Below are positions 7,764-15,362 of a stretch of 22,489 nucleotides of DNA, piece after piece; within the stretch, counting starts at the first letter, position 1, and each line of letters opens with the position of its first letter. This stretch comes from Syntrophomonadaceae bacterium (GTDB lineage Bacteria; Bacillota; Dethiobacteria; DTU022). Made by a program: the position numbers and the translations under genes. The stretch is taken from NCBI GenBank assembly GCA_007129055.1, contig SKWE01000265.1:1-22489 (forward strand), given 5' to 3'. Below the pieces are notes generated by a model. It was not told the origin of the DNA. It did no database searches and was given only the letters and a program-made list of their open reading frames with translations.

Positions 7764-9200
7764 TTATTCGACTATTTTATTCTTCAACAACTTATTTACT
7801 TCACCGGGATCAGCCCTGCCACCGGATTGTGCCATTACTTTACCCATTAAAAATTTAAGTGCTTTTTCCTTGCCGCTTAAGTAATTATTAACTGCATCCG
7901 GATTTTCAGCTATTACTTTTTCTACAAGCGGCAGCAGTTGGTCCTGGCCGGATATTTGTTTTAACCCTTTTTCACTAACCAGCCTGGAAGGGCTTTCACC
8001 GCTAATCATCATCTCTGCCAAAAGTTCTTTTGCCACTGATCGGTTAATATCCCCATTATCCAGTAGAACCAGCAGCTCTACAAATTTGTCGGGCTCCAGG
8101 GCATCTTCGCTTTTCCCTGTTTCACGAAGCTGGTAAAGGTAATCGCCCTGTATCCAGCGTGCCAAATTGCCATAATCCTTATATTTAAGGCCAACTTTTT
8201 CAAAATAGTCCCCGAGCGATCTATTTGCAGTAAAAAGCGAAACTTCTCTTTTTCCAAGACCATATTCTTCCCGCAACCTTAACCGGCGCTCTGCCGGAGA
8301 TTCTGGAAGGCCAGCCTTAAGTTTCCTGATTTCTTTCTCTTCGAGCAATAACGGCAGAAGATCCGGTTCGGGGAAATAGCGATAATCGGAAGAACCTTCC
8401 TTACTGCGCAGGGGTATTGTTATTTTTTCTTCCTCGTCCCAGTGACAGGTTTGTTGGATAATGCTTCCACCTGAAACCAAAATTTGCCTCTGCCTTTCTG
8501 CTTCATAATTCAGAGCCATTTCAACTGCCCTGAATGAATTCATGTTCTTTACTTCTGCCTTCGTCCCAAGCACTTCAGATCCCCTGGGGCGGAGAGATAT
8601 ATTAGCATCGCAGCGCAGAGAACCTTCTTCCATTTTGCAATCTGACGCCCCGGAATACAAGAGCATCATTCTCAACTCCTCAAGAAACAACCTTGCTTCC
8701 CGGCCAGAGCATAAGTCTGGTTTTGTTACTATTTCAAGCAGGGGTATCCCAGCCCTGTTATAATCCACCAGTGAGTAATCTGAGCCCAGTATAGAAACAC
8801 CGGAATGGATTAACTTTCCTGCTTCTTCTTCAAGATGAACCCTTTCCAGGTTAACCAGTTTTGGCTCATTATCAATTTCCAGCTTCAGGCAGCCTCCCAA
8901 GGCAACCGGTTTTTCATACTGCGATACCTGGTATGCCTTGGGCAAATCAGGGTAATGGTAATTTTTACGATCAAAGCGGCTGCTTAGCTGAACTTCACTG
9001 CTTAGGGCCAGGGCAGCTGTCACTGCAAGCTCGATAGCTTTTCGGTTAAAAACCGGTAAACTGCCTGGAAGGCCAAGGCAAACGGGACAGCAGTTTGTAT
9101 TTGGCTCTTTTCCGAATGATGTACTGCAGCTGCAGAAAAGCTTCGATTGAGTCTGCAGTTCCAGGTGGATTTCAAGTCCAATAACCACTTCATATTCCAT
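7764..9200 (-). CDS. gatB: Asp/Glu-tRNA(Asn/Gln) amidotransferase subunit B
   Basis: GatB binds the mischarged Glu-tRNA(Gln) or Asp-tRNA(Asn) and activates the side-chain carboxylate with ATP. The 478-residue length is typical. The N-terminal IGLEIHLEL (7-15) is followed by Cys23, Cys25, Cys38 and Cys41, spaced like the zinc site of many GatB proteins. Further family signatures are VCLGLPGSLPVFN, YHYPDLPKAYQVSQYEKP and the VKNMNSFRAVE motif. The C-terminal helical tail/YqeY-like domain, which contacts the tRNA elbow, ends GRADPGEVNKLLKNK. The ATG overlaps the gatA stop as TAATG, with GGAGGGG seven bases upstream inside the gatA end. This gives tight translational coupling within the GatCAB complex. 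Confidence 0.97.
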   Translation of the reverse strand: MEYEVVIGLEIHLELQTQSKLFCSCSTSFGKEPNTNCCPVCLGLPGSLPVFNRKAIELAVTAALALSSEVQLSSRFDRKNYHYPDLPKAYQVSQYEKPVALGGCLKLEIDNEPKLVNLERVHLEEEAGKLIHSGVSILGSDYSLVDYNRAGIPLLEIVTKPDLCSGREARLFLEELRMMLLYSGASDCKMEEGSLRCDANISLRPRGSEVLGTKAEVKNMNSFRAVEMALNYEAERQRQILVSGGSIIQQTCHWDEEEKITIPLRSKEGSSDYRYFPEPDLLPLLLEEKEIRKLKAGLPESPAERRLRLREEYGLGKREVSLFTANRSLGDYFEKVGLKYKDYGNLARWIQGDYLYQLRETGKSEDALEPDKFVELLVLLDNGDINRSVAKELLAEMMISGESPSRLVSEKGLKQISGQDQLLPLVEKVIAENPDAVNNYLSGKEKALKFLMGKVMAQSGGRADPGEVNKLLKNKIVE

Positions 9201-10684
9201 TATTCAGCCCCTCCTTCCGGGAACCTGACTGCGGGCCGTTCAGGCAGCTGGGGGTCGCGATTTCTATAGATATAGTTTGCCACATTGAACAGCCTGCCCT
9301 CGCAGAAGGGCGGGGCAGTCAACTGCAGCCCAAGAGGCGTGCCGTTTGAATGCATGCCTGCCGGTGCCGAAAGGGAAGGAACCCCGGCCAGGGCATCTGT
9401 TATATTACAAACGTCAGACAGGTACATTTCAAGTGGGTCATCAGCTTTTTCACCAATTCTAAAAGCAGGTGTGGGTGTGGCAGGCCCAATTATTAAGTCA
9501 AACTTCTTGAATGCCTCTTTATAGTCCTGGCGAATCAGGGTCCTAACTTTCATTGCTTTTAAATAGTAAGCATCGTAGTACCCGGCGCTAAGAGCATAAG
9601 TTCCGATCATTATTCTGCGTTTTACTTCGGGGCCAAAACCTGCGCCCCTTGTGCGGCTGAACATATTCTCCAGGTTATCTCCACCGCCATTATAGCCATA
9701 GCGCACCCCATCATAGCGGCCTAAGTTAGAGCTTGCTTCTGAAGGGGCAATCAGGTAATATGCGCCCAAACCGTAGTCAGTGCGCGGAAGTTCTACCTGA
9801 TCAATGGTAAAACCCTCTTTTTCTAGCAGCCCAGCCATCCTGTTAACCGCATCTTTAACCTCCGGATCGAAGCCATTTTCGCTGTTATGCTTTAAAATCC
9901 CAATTTTCAGCTTATCATTTCTATTTTCCATGGCTGATAAATAATCAGGCGCTTTTTCCGGGTATGATGTTGAATCACGAGGATCATGACCGGCCAGCAA
10001 CCCAAGCAGCATGGCGCAATCAGCCGGATTCATGGCAAAAGGACCGATTTGATCAAGCGAGGATGCAAAAGCGATTAAACCATAACGGGATATCCTGCCG
10101 TAAGTAGGCCTTAAACCATACAGCCCGCAAAATGAAGCAGGCTGACGGATAGACCCCCCGGTATCTGATCCCAGGGCCAGGGGAGCCATCCCGGTAGATA
10201 CAGCAACAGCTGAACCACCACTGGAGCCACCCGGTACTTTTTCGAGATCCCAGGGATTGCGGGTAGTAAAGAATGCTGAATTCTCGGTAGATGAACCCAT
10301 GGCAAATTCATCCATATTAGTTTTACCAAGCAGCGGCATTCCTGTTTTTTTAATGATTTCAACAACAGTTGCGTCGTAAGGGGGTATATAATTTTCCAAA
10401 ATTTTTGAGGCACAGGTAGTTCGCAAACCTTCGGTTGAAATATTATCTTTAATAGCCAGTGGAACGCCTGCCAGAGGTTGGAGCTTCTCACCGTTAGATC
10501 TTTTTCTGTCGACCAGGGAAGCTGTTTCAAGGGCCATTGCCGGCGTGTGGGTAATAAATGCCCTTACAAAAGGTTCAACTTCTTCTATACGGTCCAGAAA
10601 GCTCTGCGTAACTTCAACGGAGCTAACTTCCCTGCTGCTCATCAGTCTGCTTAATTCAAATACCGTCTTCTGGTAAAGTTTCAT
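9200..10684 (-). CDS. gatA: Asp/Glu-tRNA(Asn/Gln) amidotransferase subunit A
   Basis: GatA is the amidase subunit that releases ammonia from glutamine for transfer to the activated aminoacyl-tRNA. The protein has 494 residues and the amidase-signature core. The Ser-cisSer-Lys triad is intact: Lys79 in LAIKDNI, Ser154 in PGGSSGGSA and nucleophile Ser178 in GSDTGGSIRQP. The numbering matches the well-studied bacterial GatA. ATG start with GAGG six bases upstream, 40 nt after the gatC stop. The stop codon shares one base with the gatB start. The window also needs this enzyme functionally because no Gln- or Asn-tRNA synthetase is visible here, but that says nothing about the rest of the genome. 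Confidence 0.97.
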   Translation of the reverse strand: MKLYQKTVFELSRLMSSREVSSVEVTQSFLDRIEEVEPFVRAFITHTPAMALETASLVDRKRSNGEKLQPLAGVPLAIKDNISTEGLRTTCASKILENYIPPYDATVVEIIKKTGMPLLGKTNMDEFAMGSSTENSAFFTTRNPWDLEKVPGGSSGGSAVAVSTGMAPLALGSDTGGSIRQPASFCGLYGLRPTYGRISRYGLIAFASSLDQIGPFAMNPADCAMLLGLLAGHDPRDSTSYPEKAPDYLSAMENRNDKLKIGILKHNSENGFDPEVKDAVNRMAGLLEKEGFTIDQVELPRTDYGLGAYYLIAPSEASSNLGRYDGVRYGYNGGGDNLENMFSRTRGAGFGPEVKRRIMIGTYALSAGYYDAYYLKAMKVRTLIRQDYKEAFKKFDLIIGPATPTPAFRIGEKADDPLEMYLSDVCNITDALAGVPSLSAPAGMHSNGTPLGLQLTAPPFCEGRLFNVANYIYRNRDPQLPERPAVRFPEGGAE

Positions 10685-10724
10685 TTAAGACCTCATTTCT
10701 ATTCCCGGATATAACTATCACTAA

Positions 10725-11033
10725 TCATTGTTCATCGTTACCATTTTTTGCTATGCCAGGAACCCTGAAGAAATCTTTTTCCCGCATGGGGGCATTTTGT
10801 AAAACCCTGTTCAGGGTTAATGATTCCCCGACCAGATCATCACGCATTGTTGCAGGAAACTCAATTACGTGTGATGTGGGCTCAACAGCATCGGTATTAA
10901 GTTCCTGGATCCGCCTGGCAGTGTCAAGAATATCGCTCAACTGACCGGCCATTTTTTCTTTTTCTTCAGTTGTCAGTTCAAGACGTGCCAGTTTGGCTAC
11001 ATGTTCAACATCTTTACTGAAATCTATCGCCAT
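10725..11033 (-). CDS. gatC: Asp/Glu-tRNA(Asn/Gln) amidotransferase subunit C
   Basis: GatC is the small subunit that wraps around the GatA-GatB interface and stabilises it. The 102-residue length is typical. Family features are the N-terminal EHVAKLARLELTTEEKEKM segment, the middle helix ILDTARRIQELNTDAVEPTSHV and the late MREKDFFRVPGIAK. ATG start with a near-consensus AGGAGG seven bases upstream. It is the first gene of the gatCAB-purA operon, following a leader of about 148 nt from the promoter at 11188-11216. The stop is TGA. I see no reason to read it as selenocysteine, since the frame closes soon after and the protein is already full length. Confidence 0.95.
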   Translation of the reverse strand: MAIDFSKDVEHVAKLARLELTTEEKEKMAGQLSDILDTARRIQELNTDAVEPTSHVIEFPATMRDDLVGESLTLNRVLQNAPMREKDFFRVPGIAKNGNDEQ

Positions 11034-11055
11034 AATTAACCTCCTGAAAACAAGT

Positions 11056-11077
11056 AACCGGCTTTTCTTAGCCGGTT
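11056..11077 (-). promoter_or_regulatory. Leader hairpin just ahead of gatC ribosome binding site
   Basis: On the minus strand the leader contains AACCGGCT and AGCCGGTT as a perfect 8-bp stem with a 6-nt A/G loop. It ends about 12 nt before the AGGAGG of gatC. A smaller GGTC/GACC hairpin lies upstream at 11124-11138. No continuous U-run follows the 8-bp stem (the downstream bases read ACTTGTTTTC), so a classical terminator is doubtful. It may be an mRNA-stabilising or control hairpin. No T-box consensus is present in the leader. Confidence 0.45.
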
Positions 11078-11187
11078 GAGAGTTAAAAATATCCTATCTG
11101 GCAAAACAGAGGCTTCCTTTTCAGGTCCTTTTTTGACCGTTTTAATTCGAGACCAGCTATTTTTTCTCTGACTGATATCACATATCT

Positions 11188-11216
11188 ATTTTATTCTATA
11201 GAGTAAGTGCAGTCAA
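11188..11216 (-). promoter_or_regulatory. Sigma-A promoter for gatCAB-purA
   Basis: Reading the minus strand, TTGACT (11216-11211) is separated by exactly 17 bp from TAAAAT (11193-11188). This matches five of six consensus bases at -35 and five of six at -10. Transcription would start near 11181 and give a leader of about 148 nt before gatC. Confidence 0.75.
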
Positions 11217-11284
11217 GAAAAGCTGAGCCAATAGTGTAATTATTTATTGTTACTGCTCAACCTAATGCTGTTGTGTAAAAACAA

Positions 11285-11314
11285 GCGACGTCTCGGGGAC
11301 GGTTTGAGCGTCAC
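11285..11314. repeat. REP-like imperfect palindrome
   Basis: GCGACGTCTC and GAGCGTCAC flank a GGGGACGGTTT core, giving an imperfect stem with one bulge and one mismatch. The GGGGACGGTT...GTCAC pattern resembles, from memory, extragenic palindromes linked to RAYT (IS200-like Y1) transposases in Clostridia. Only one copy occurs in the window and no transposase is present. Confidence 0.4.
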
Positions 11315-11363
11315 TTAAAGCACTGATTTAAGACCAAAAGGAAGACGGTGGAACTGTCTTTGC

Positions 11364-11382
11364 AGCATAGGTATGCTATAAT
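11364..11382 (+). promoter_or_regulatory. Extended -10 promoter overlapped by a 14-bp palindrome
   Basis: TGCTATAAT at 11374-11382 is a perfect extended -10 (TGn plus TATAAT), pointing right. The 17-bp-spaced -35 position has no good match, as is common for extended -10 promoters. AGCATA-GG-TATGCT (11364-11377) is a perfect 6-2-6 dyad whose right arm runs into the -10 box, so a bound protein would block initiation. Predicted transcription start is near 11389, at the foot of the long hairpin. Confidence 0.5.
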
Positions 11383-11388
11383 CATAAC

Positions 11389-11650
11389 AGCATTTTTCCT
11401 CTATCTGGCTGTAGATGTCTTTAAGCTTTATGCCTGCTTGAGCCATTACCATTGAGAAGTTGCAGAGCAATGGCCGGTGAAGCGAAGGCTGAAGCAGGTC
11501 GGCCCGCACGGACGCGGGCCGCCGAGAGCCGAGTTACGGATGACGCGTCTCGAGGGCAGCCTGAGCGGAGACCTGAAGCTGAACCGGTGCCATTGCCTGT
11601 AACGGAACCGGTAATGGTTAAGCAGGTAAAACTTCTGCCTCAAGGAAAAC
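11389..11650 (+). ncRNA. Candidate structured RNA: long branched hairpin, unknown class
   Basis: I do not recognise a known RNA family. Paired segments, outer to inner: 11394-11400 with 11643-11649 (7 bp); 11407-11409 with 11637-11639; 11423-11450 with 11610-11634 (about 24 bp with three single-nt bulges); 11459-11474 with 11589-11603 (15 bp, one bulged A); 11475-11483 with 11578-11586 (seven pairs around a tandem G-A/A-G mismatch); 11495-11500 with 11570-11575. The tip carries a perfect 7-bp GC hairpin (11501-11520, loop ACGGAC), and a second branch lies in 11521-11569. Three wobbles are all G-U on the plus strand, with no A-C mismatch, so plus-strand RNA is favoured. It starts just after an extended -10 promoter. 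No terminator is seen, so it may be a roughly 310-nt leader of the downstream flavoprotein gene. The centre is much richer in GC than its surroundings. A decayed MITE-like inverted repeat is the main alternative. Confidence 0.5.
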
Positions 11651-11699
11651 ATATTTCACAACTGACCATTTACATTTCTATCAAATTGGGTGCAATAAT

Positions 11700-12860
11700 A
11701 TGGGTATAAAACTTGAAACCATTTACGATTTGGCTGTAATTGGCGCCGGGCCGGCAGGCTCCCATGCTGCTGCCCTGGCAGCCTGGGCTGGTTTAAAAAC
11801 CATCTTAATTGATAAAAAACAGCACCCCCGTTTTAAGTGCTGTGGAGGTTTTGTTTCTGACCGCGCCCTTGGGCTTCTACCCCCGGATCTTGATGCAGCA
11901 TATTTTAGAGGAGAACCTGTATACAGGATAGGTGTAAAGCTTGGCAATGAAATAAAATATCACCAGGCTGAAAAGAGCCTGGGTTTACTCGTAAGACGAG
12001 ATACTTTTGATCTTGCCCTGGCTGAACATGCGGAACAAAAGGGTGCAAAATTGTTGGATAACCACAGGTTAAATGGAATCAACTGGGACATGAACAATAA
12101 TCTATATACATCTAAAATAGAGAACCTTGATTCTGCTTTAGAAATAAACCTAAAGTCACACTTCATAATTGGCGCTGACGGCGCCTACAGTAAGACTGCC
12201 CTGTTTTCAGGGTTAAGAAGAACGCATAGCGGTCTGAAAGGCCGGGGCCAATCGATAATCCTTGTTGATCATACACAAAAATATGATCCGGGAACATTGC
12301 TCTTCTACCCCTTGCCTTTCATGGGAGGAATGGGATGGTCTTTTCATGGCAGCAGATGGCTTAACCAGGGAGTAGGCGCTCTTTCCGGCTGGAAGAAACT
12401 CAACAACGTCTGCCTGTCACTATTTAAAGATAACAATAAAGAACCTAGAGCTGGATATAAAAGGTGGGTATTACCTTTCAGGGGTCCCGTCACGGCCAAT
12501 GCAAAAAACAATATTATCTTAATCGGGGATGCGGCGGGTTTAGTAGATCCCTTTTCGGGAGAGGGACTGTACAACACTTTTTTAAGTTCTCTTTTAGCGG
12601 TAAAAGCTATTTTAGCTGCATCAAAAAATAACGAACAATCTGCTACTATTTATGATGGACTGTTCAAAACCTATTTTAAAAATACTTTTTCCCCCGCCTT
12701 GTGGGGAGCTTTTATGCTGCACAGCAAAGCCCTTGTGGGCAATGAGAAAATGCCTGATTATATAGCATTATTGATGCAAAATAAACTTGGCTTCAATAAA
12801 GCTTTGAAATACAGCTCACCTTACATATCTGTCTTCGATAAAGTCATGGACGGAAGCTAA
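11700..12860 (+). CDS. Geranylgeranyl-reductase-family FAD-dependent oxidoreductase
   Basis: A flavoprotein of 386 residues in the family that saturates isoprenoid double bonds (archaeal lipids, chlorophyll phytyl tails, menaquinone side chains). Visible features are the FAD-binding VIGAGPAGSHAA (13-24), the RFKCCGGF segment (44-51) at the position of the substrate-side Cys-Gly motif, VRRDTFDLALAE, IIGADGAYS, the GGMGWSF loop and GDAAGLVDPFSGEGLYN. The last is the second FAD signature. No membrane helix is obvious. The physiological substrate cannot be told from sequence; menaquinone or a polyprenyl lipid is inference. The ATG at 11700 has only a weak ribosome site (TTGGGTG). The long structured leader upstream may matter for expression. 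Its last 45 bases overlap the alr 3' end on the other strand. Confidence 0.85.
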   Translation: MGIKLETIYDLAVIGAGPAGSHAAALAAWAGLKTILIDKKQHPRFKCCGGFVSDRALGLLPPDLDAAYFRGEPVYRIGVKLGNEIKYHQAEKSLGLLVRRDTFDLALAEHAEQKGAKLLDNHRLNGINWDMNNNLYTSKIENLDSALEINLKSHFIIGADGAYSKTALFSGLRRTHSGLKGRGQSIILVDHTQKYDPGTLLFYPLPFMGGMGWSFHGSRWLNQGVGALSGWKKLNNVCLSLFKDNNKEPRAGYKRWVLPFRGPVTANAKNNIILIGDAAGLVDPFSGEGLYNTFLSSLLAVKAILAASKNNEQSATIYDGLFKTYFKNTFSPALWGAFMLHSKALVGNEKMPDYIALLMQNKLGFNKALKYSSPYISVFDKVMDGS

Positions 12861-14006
12861 TAAGCCATCGCCGAAGTAAAGGCGGGGCACTCTTTTACCA
12901 ATAGCGCATAGTATTTCATAGTTAATTGTACCTGCATTACCTGCCGCTTCTTCCACTTTAACTTCTCTGTTACCCTGCCTACCGTAAATAACTACTTCAT
13001 CTCCCAAACGTACCCCGGGTATGTGACTAACATCAGCCATCAGGTGATCCATGCAGACACGTCCGGCTACCTTCGCCCTTTCGCCACGGACAATAATGTG
13101 ACCCCTGTTAGATTGCAGGCGACTGTAACCATCTGCATAACCAATAGGTATAGTAGCAATTAGCGATTCTTTGGCTGTACGGTAAGTGCAGCCATAACTT
13201 ATTGCAGTCCCAGGCGGTACTTTTTTGACCAGGACTACCCTACTCTTCAGGCTAAGGGCAGGGTAAAGTTGAAGATTATCCGACTCCATACCAACATCGG
13301 GATAACAACCGTACATGCCAATACCTAACCTTATTGCATTAAAATGGGAACCTTTGTAGTTTATTGCCCCGGCAGTATTAGCAGCATGCAACATGGGAAA
13401 GGAAATCCCCTTTTCCAGACAGCTTTCGTGAATCCTGATAAATAAGTTTAGTTGACTTTCCGTGTAGCTATTATTTATTTCTTCTGCAGCGGCAAAGTGG
13501 GTAAATAATCCTTCAATTTTCAGGTTAGGTAGATTAACAATTCGTGAAACTACTTCTAGGGCTTCCTCGGGCAGCAGACCGATCCTGCCCATTCCCGTGT
13601 CAACCTTGATATGAACAGGGAGTTCAACTCCGAGTTCGGATGCCCTGGCTGAAAACTCGCTGGCGGTTTCAAATCCAAATACCGTAGGGGTAAGTTTGTA
13701 ATCCAGCAGCGTAGTTGAATAAACCGGATCTGTATATCCAAGCAGTAGAATGGGAGCCTTTATATTTGCCCGCCTGAGCTCAACCGCTTCTTCCAGGAAA
13801 GCAACAGCCAGGCTTGCAGCACCAGCCTCAAGAGCTACCTTCGATACTTCGATTGCCCCGTGGCCATAAGCATCAGCTTTAACCACTGCCATAATTTGAG
13901 TTTCAGGGCCAACCAGATCTTTGAACTGCTTTATATTATGTGCCAGATGATCAAGGTTGATTTCAGCCCAGACAGGTCTTGCAGAATAAAGCGAATCTGA
14001 CGGCAT
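12816..14006 (-). CDS. alr: Alanine racemase
   Basis: PLP enzyme interconverting L- and D-alanine for peptidoglycan. The N-terminal barrel carries VVKADAYGHGA with the PLP lysine. The C-terminal domain carries TAISYGCTYRT with the catalytic tyrosine, then IPIGYADGYSR and GRVCMDHLMADV. From the chosen ATG at 14006 it has 396 residues, slightly longer than the usual 370-390. An in-frame GTG at 14015 would add three residues, but the only GGAG lies two bases from it, too close to serve it, while the spacing to 14006 is about 11. It follows hom by about 45 nt. Its end overlaps the convergent flavoprotein gene by 45 bases. In many Firmicutes alr follows nnr (yjeF); here two genes separate them, and the antitoxin/toxin pair often found after alr is absent. 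Confidence 0.96.
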   Translation of the reverse strand: MPSDSLYSARPVWAEINLDHLAHNIKQFKDLVGPETQIMAVVKADAYGHGAIEVSKVALEAGAASLAVAFLEEAVELRRANIKAPILLLGYTDPVYSTTLLDYKLTPTVFGFETASEFSARASELGVELPVHIKVDTGMGRIGLLPEEALEVVSRIVNLPNLKIEGLFTHFAAAEEINNSYTESQLNLFIRIHESCLEKGISFPMLHAANTAGAINYKGSHFNAIRLGIGMYGCYPDVGMESDNLQLYPALSLKSRVVLVKKVPPGTAISYGCTYRTAKESLIATIPIGYADGYSRLQSNRGHIIVRGERAKVAGRVCMDHLMADVSHIPGVRLGDEVVIYGRQGNREVKVEEAAGNAGTINYEILCAIGKRVPRLYFGDGLLASVHDFIEDRYVR

Positions 14007-14051
14007 AAGGATCACTTCTCCATGTTGATCTAAATCAGCAAATTTGAGTTG

Positions 14052-15341
14052 CTAGCTTAGAAGACGAATCATGCTTGGTTCCGGTTTAATTGCCTCAATA
14101 CTCATAACTTTATCCAGCGCTTTTCGAAAAGCAGCTTCTTTAACCTCATGGGTAACCAGTACAATTTCAGCAGTATTGCCCACCCGCCTTTTCTGGATAA
14201 CCATATCCAAACTAACTTCTTCATCCCCAAAAGCATTAGCCAGGGCAGCAAAAACACCGGGCCGATCGTCAGCTAAAAACCGCAGATAGAAACGGGTATT
14301 CATTTCTTCAATTGGGATAAGGGGAAGCTGGGAAGAAGAACTTTCAATTACACCTGCGTTGGGCCGAAAGATAACGGAGCGGGCCGCTTCTGTAACATCG
14401 GCCAAAACAGAAGTAGCTGTAGGCATTGCCCCGGCTCCGCGGCCGTATAACATCACTTCGCCAACAGCATCCCCTTCAATGTAAACAGCGTTCAGTTCGT
14501 TCTGGACAGAAGCCAGGGGATGTTCAAAAGGAACCAGGGTTGGGTGAACCCTGAGAGCCAAACCTTCTGGCAGTTTTTCACCAATTGCCAGAAGTTTAAT
14601 AGCATAACCAATTTCCCTGGCATAATCTATGTCTTCATAGGTAACCTTACCAATACCTTCAACGTAAAGCTTGTCCCGCTCAACAATACTGCCAAAAGCA
14701 AGGCTGCTCATAATCATCAGCTTATAGGCAGCATCAAAACCCTCGATATCATTGGTTGGATCTGGCTCAGCAAAGCCCAGCTTTTGCGCTTCGATAAGGG
14801 CATCGCTGAGACCAAGATTATCCTGGGCCATACGAGTAAAGATATAGTTGGTTGTACCGTTGACGATACCGACAAGGCGGTATATTTTATCTACGGCAAG
14901 GCTGTGCTTCAGAGGGCGGATTAGCGGAATTCCTCCCCCCACACTTGCTTCATAGTAGATGTTCAAGCCCTTTTCGCTGGCAAGGTTAAGCAGTTCTTTT
15001 CCATGCATGGCAATTAGATCCTTGTTGGCTGTAACAATATGTTTGCCGTTTTTGAGTGCTTCCGTTATAAAAGTTTTTGCAGGTTCCAAGCCTCCGATTA
15101 ATTCCACAACAATATCCAGATCAGGGTTCTCTGTAACTTCCCTGATGTCACCGGCAATTAACTCTTCTGAAAAACCTTGCGCTTCTAGTTTTGCCCGATC
15201 TTTATCGGCAACCTTGGAAAGTTCAAGGTTGATGCCGCTGTTTTCAGAAATATAGCTGTTGTTTCTTTTAAGCAGCGCAGCAAATCCACTTCCGATTGTT
15301 CCAAGGCCTATCAACCCAATTTTTACAGTCTCTTTCCCCAT
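14052..15341 (-). CDS. hom: Homoserine dehydrogenase with C-terminal ACT domain
   Basis: Reduces aspartate semialdehyde to homoserine, on the route to threonine and methionine. The protein has 429 residues, usual for the monofunctional ACT-containing form. It has the nucleotide-binding GLIGLGTIGSGF at the N-terminus, TANKDLIA in the cofactor region, LVGIVNGTTNYI and the substrate-binding FAEPDPTNDIEGFDAAYK with the catalytic Asp/Lys. The ACT domain at about residues 350-425 (FYLRFLADDRPGVFAALANA) implies allosteric feedback by an amino acid, threonine being the usual one. ATG start; the ribosome site is not ideal, the AGGAG lying about 14 nt upstream. It sits between acyl-CoA dehydrogenase and alr, without the usual partners thrB, thrC or an aspartokinase. 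Confidence 0.96.
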   Translation of the reverse strand: MGKETVKIGLIGLGTIGSGFAALLKRNNSYISENSGINLELSKVADKDRAKLEAQGFSEELIAGDIREVTENPDLDIVVELIGGLEPAKTFITEALKNGKHIVTANKDLIAMHGKELLNLASEKGLNIYYEASVGGGIPLIRPLKHSLAVDKIYRLVGIVNGTTNYIFTRMAQDNLGLSDALIEAQKLGFAEPDPTNDIEGFDAAYKLMIMSSLAFGSIVERDKLYVEGIGKVTYEDIDYAREIGYAIKLLAIGEKLPEGLALRVHPTLVPFEHPLASVQNELNAVYIEGDAVGEVMLYGRGAGAMPTATSVLADVTEAARSVIFRPNAGVIESSSSQLPLIPIEEMNTRFYLRFLADDRPGVFAALANAFGDEEVSLDMVIQKRRVGNTAEIVLVTHEVKEAAFRKALDKVMSIEAIKPEPSMIRLLS

Positions 15342-15362
15342 CGCCCGATCACATGCTCCTTT

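Noticed and set aside
10725..10730. TGA at the end of gatC as a selenocysteine codon
   Set aside because: GatC is already full length and the frame closes shortly afterward; no SECIS-like hairpin follows.
11389..11650. Group II intron fragment or T-box leader as an explanation of the long hairpin
   Set aside because: No domain V-type AGC...bulge hairpin, no GUGYG 5' end, and no T-box AGGGUGG-type sequence is present.
11315..11652. Two overlapping minus-strand open frames (64 and 68 codons) across the same interval, possibly transposase remnants
   Set aside because: No transposase motif is recognisable, they lie over the hairpin arms, and neither has a convincing ribosome site.
11452..11709. 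Plus-strand open frame of 85 codons, Arg/Ala/Pro-rich, starting in the long hairpin
   Set aside because: Its composition follows the GC-rich paired segments, it has no ribosome site or known domain, and the inverted-repeat structure explains the sequence better. It also runs into the flavoprotein start in another frame.
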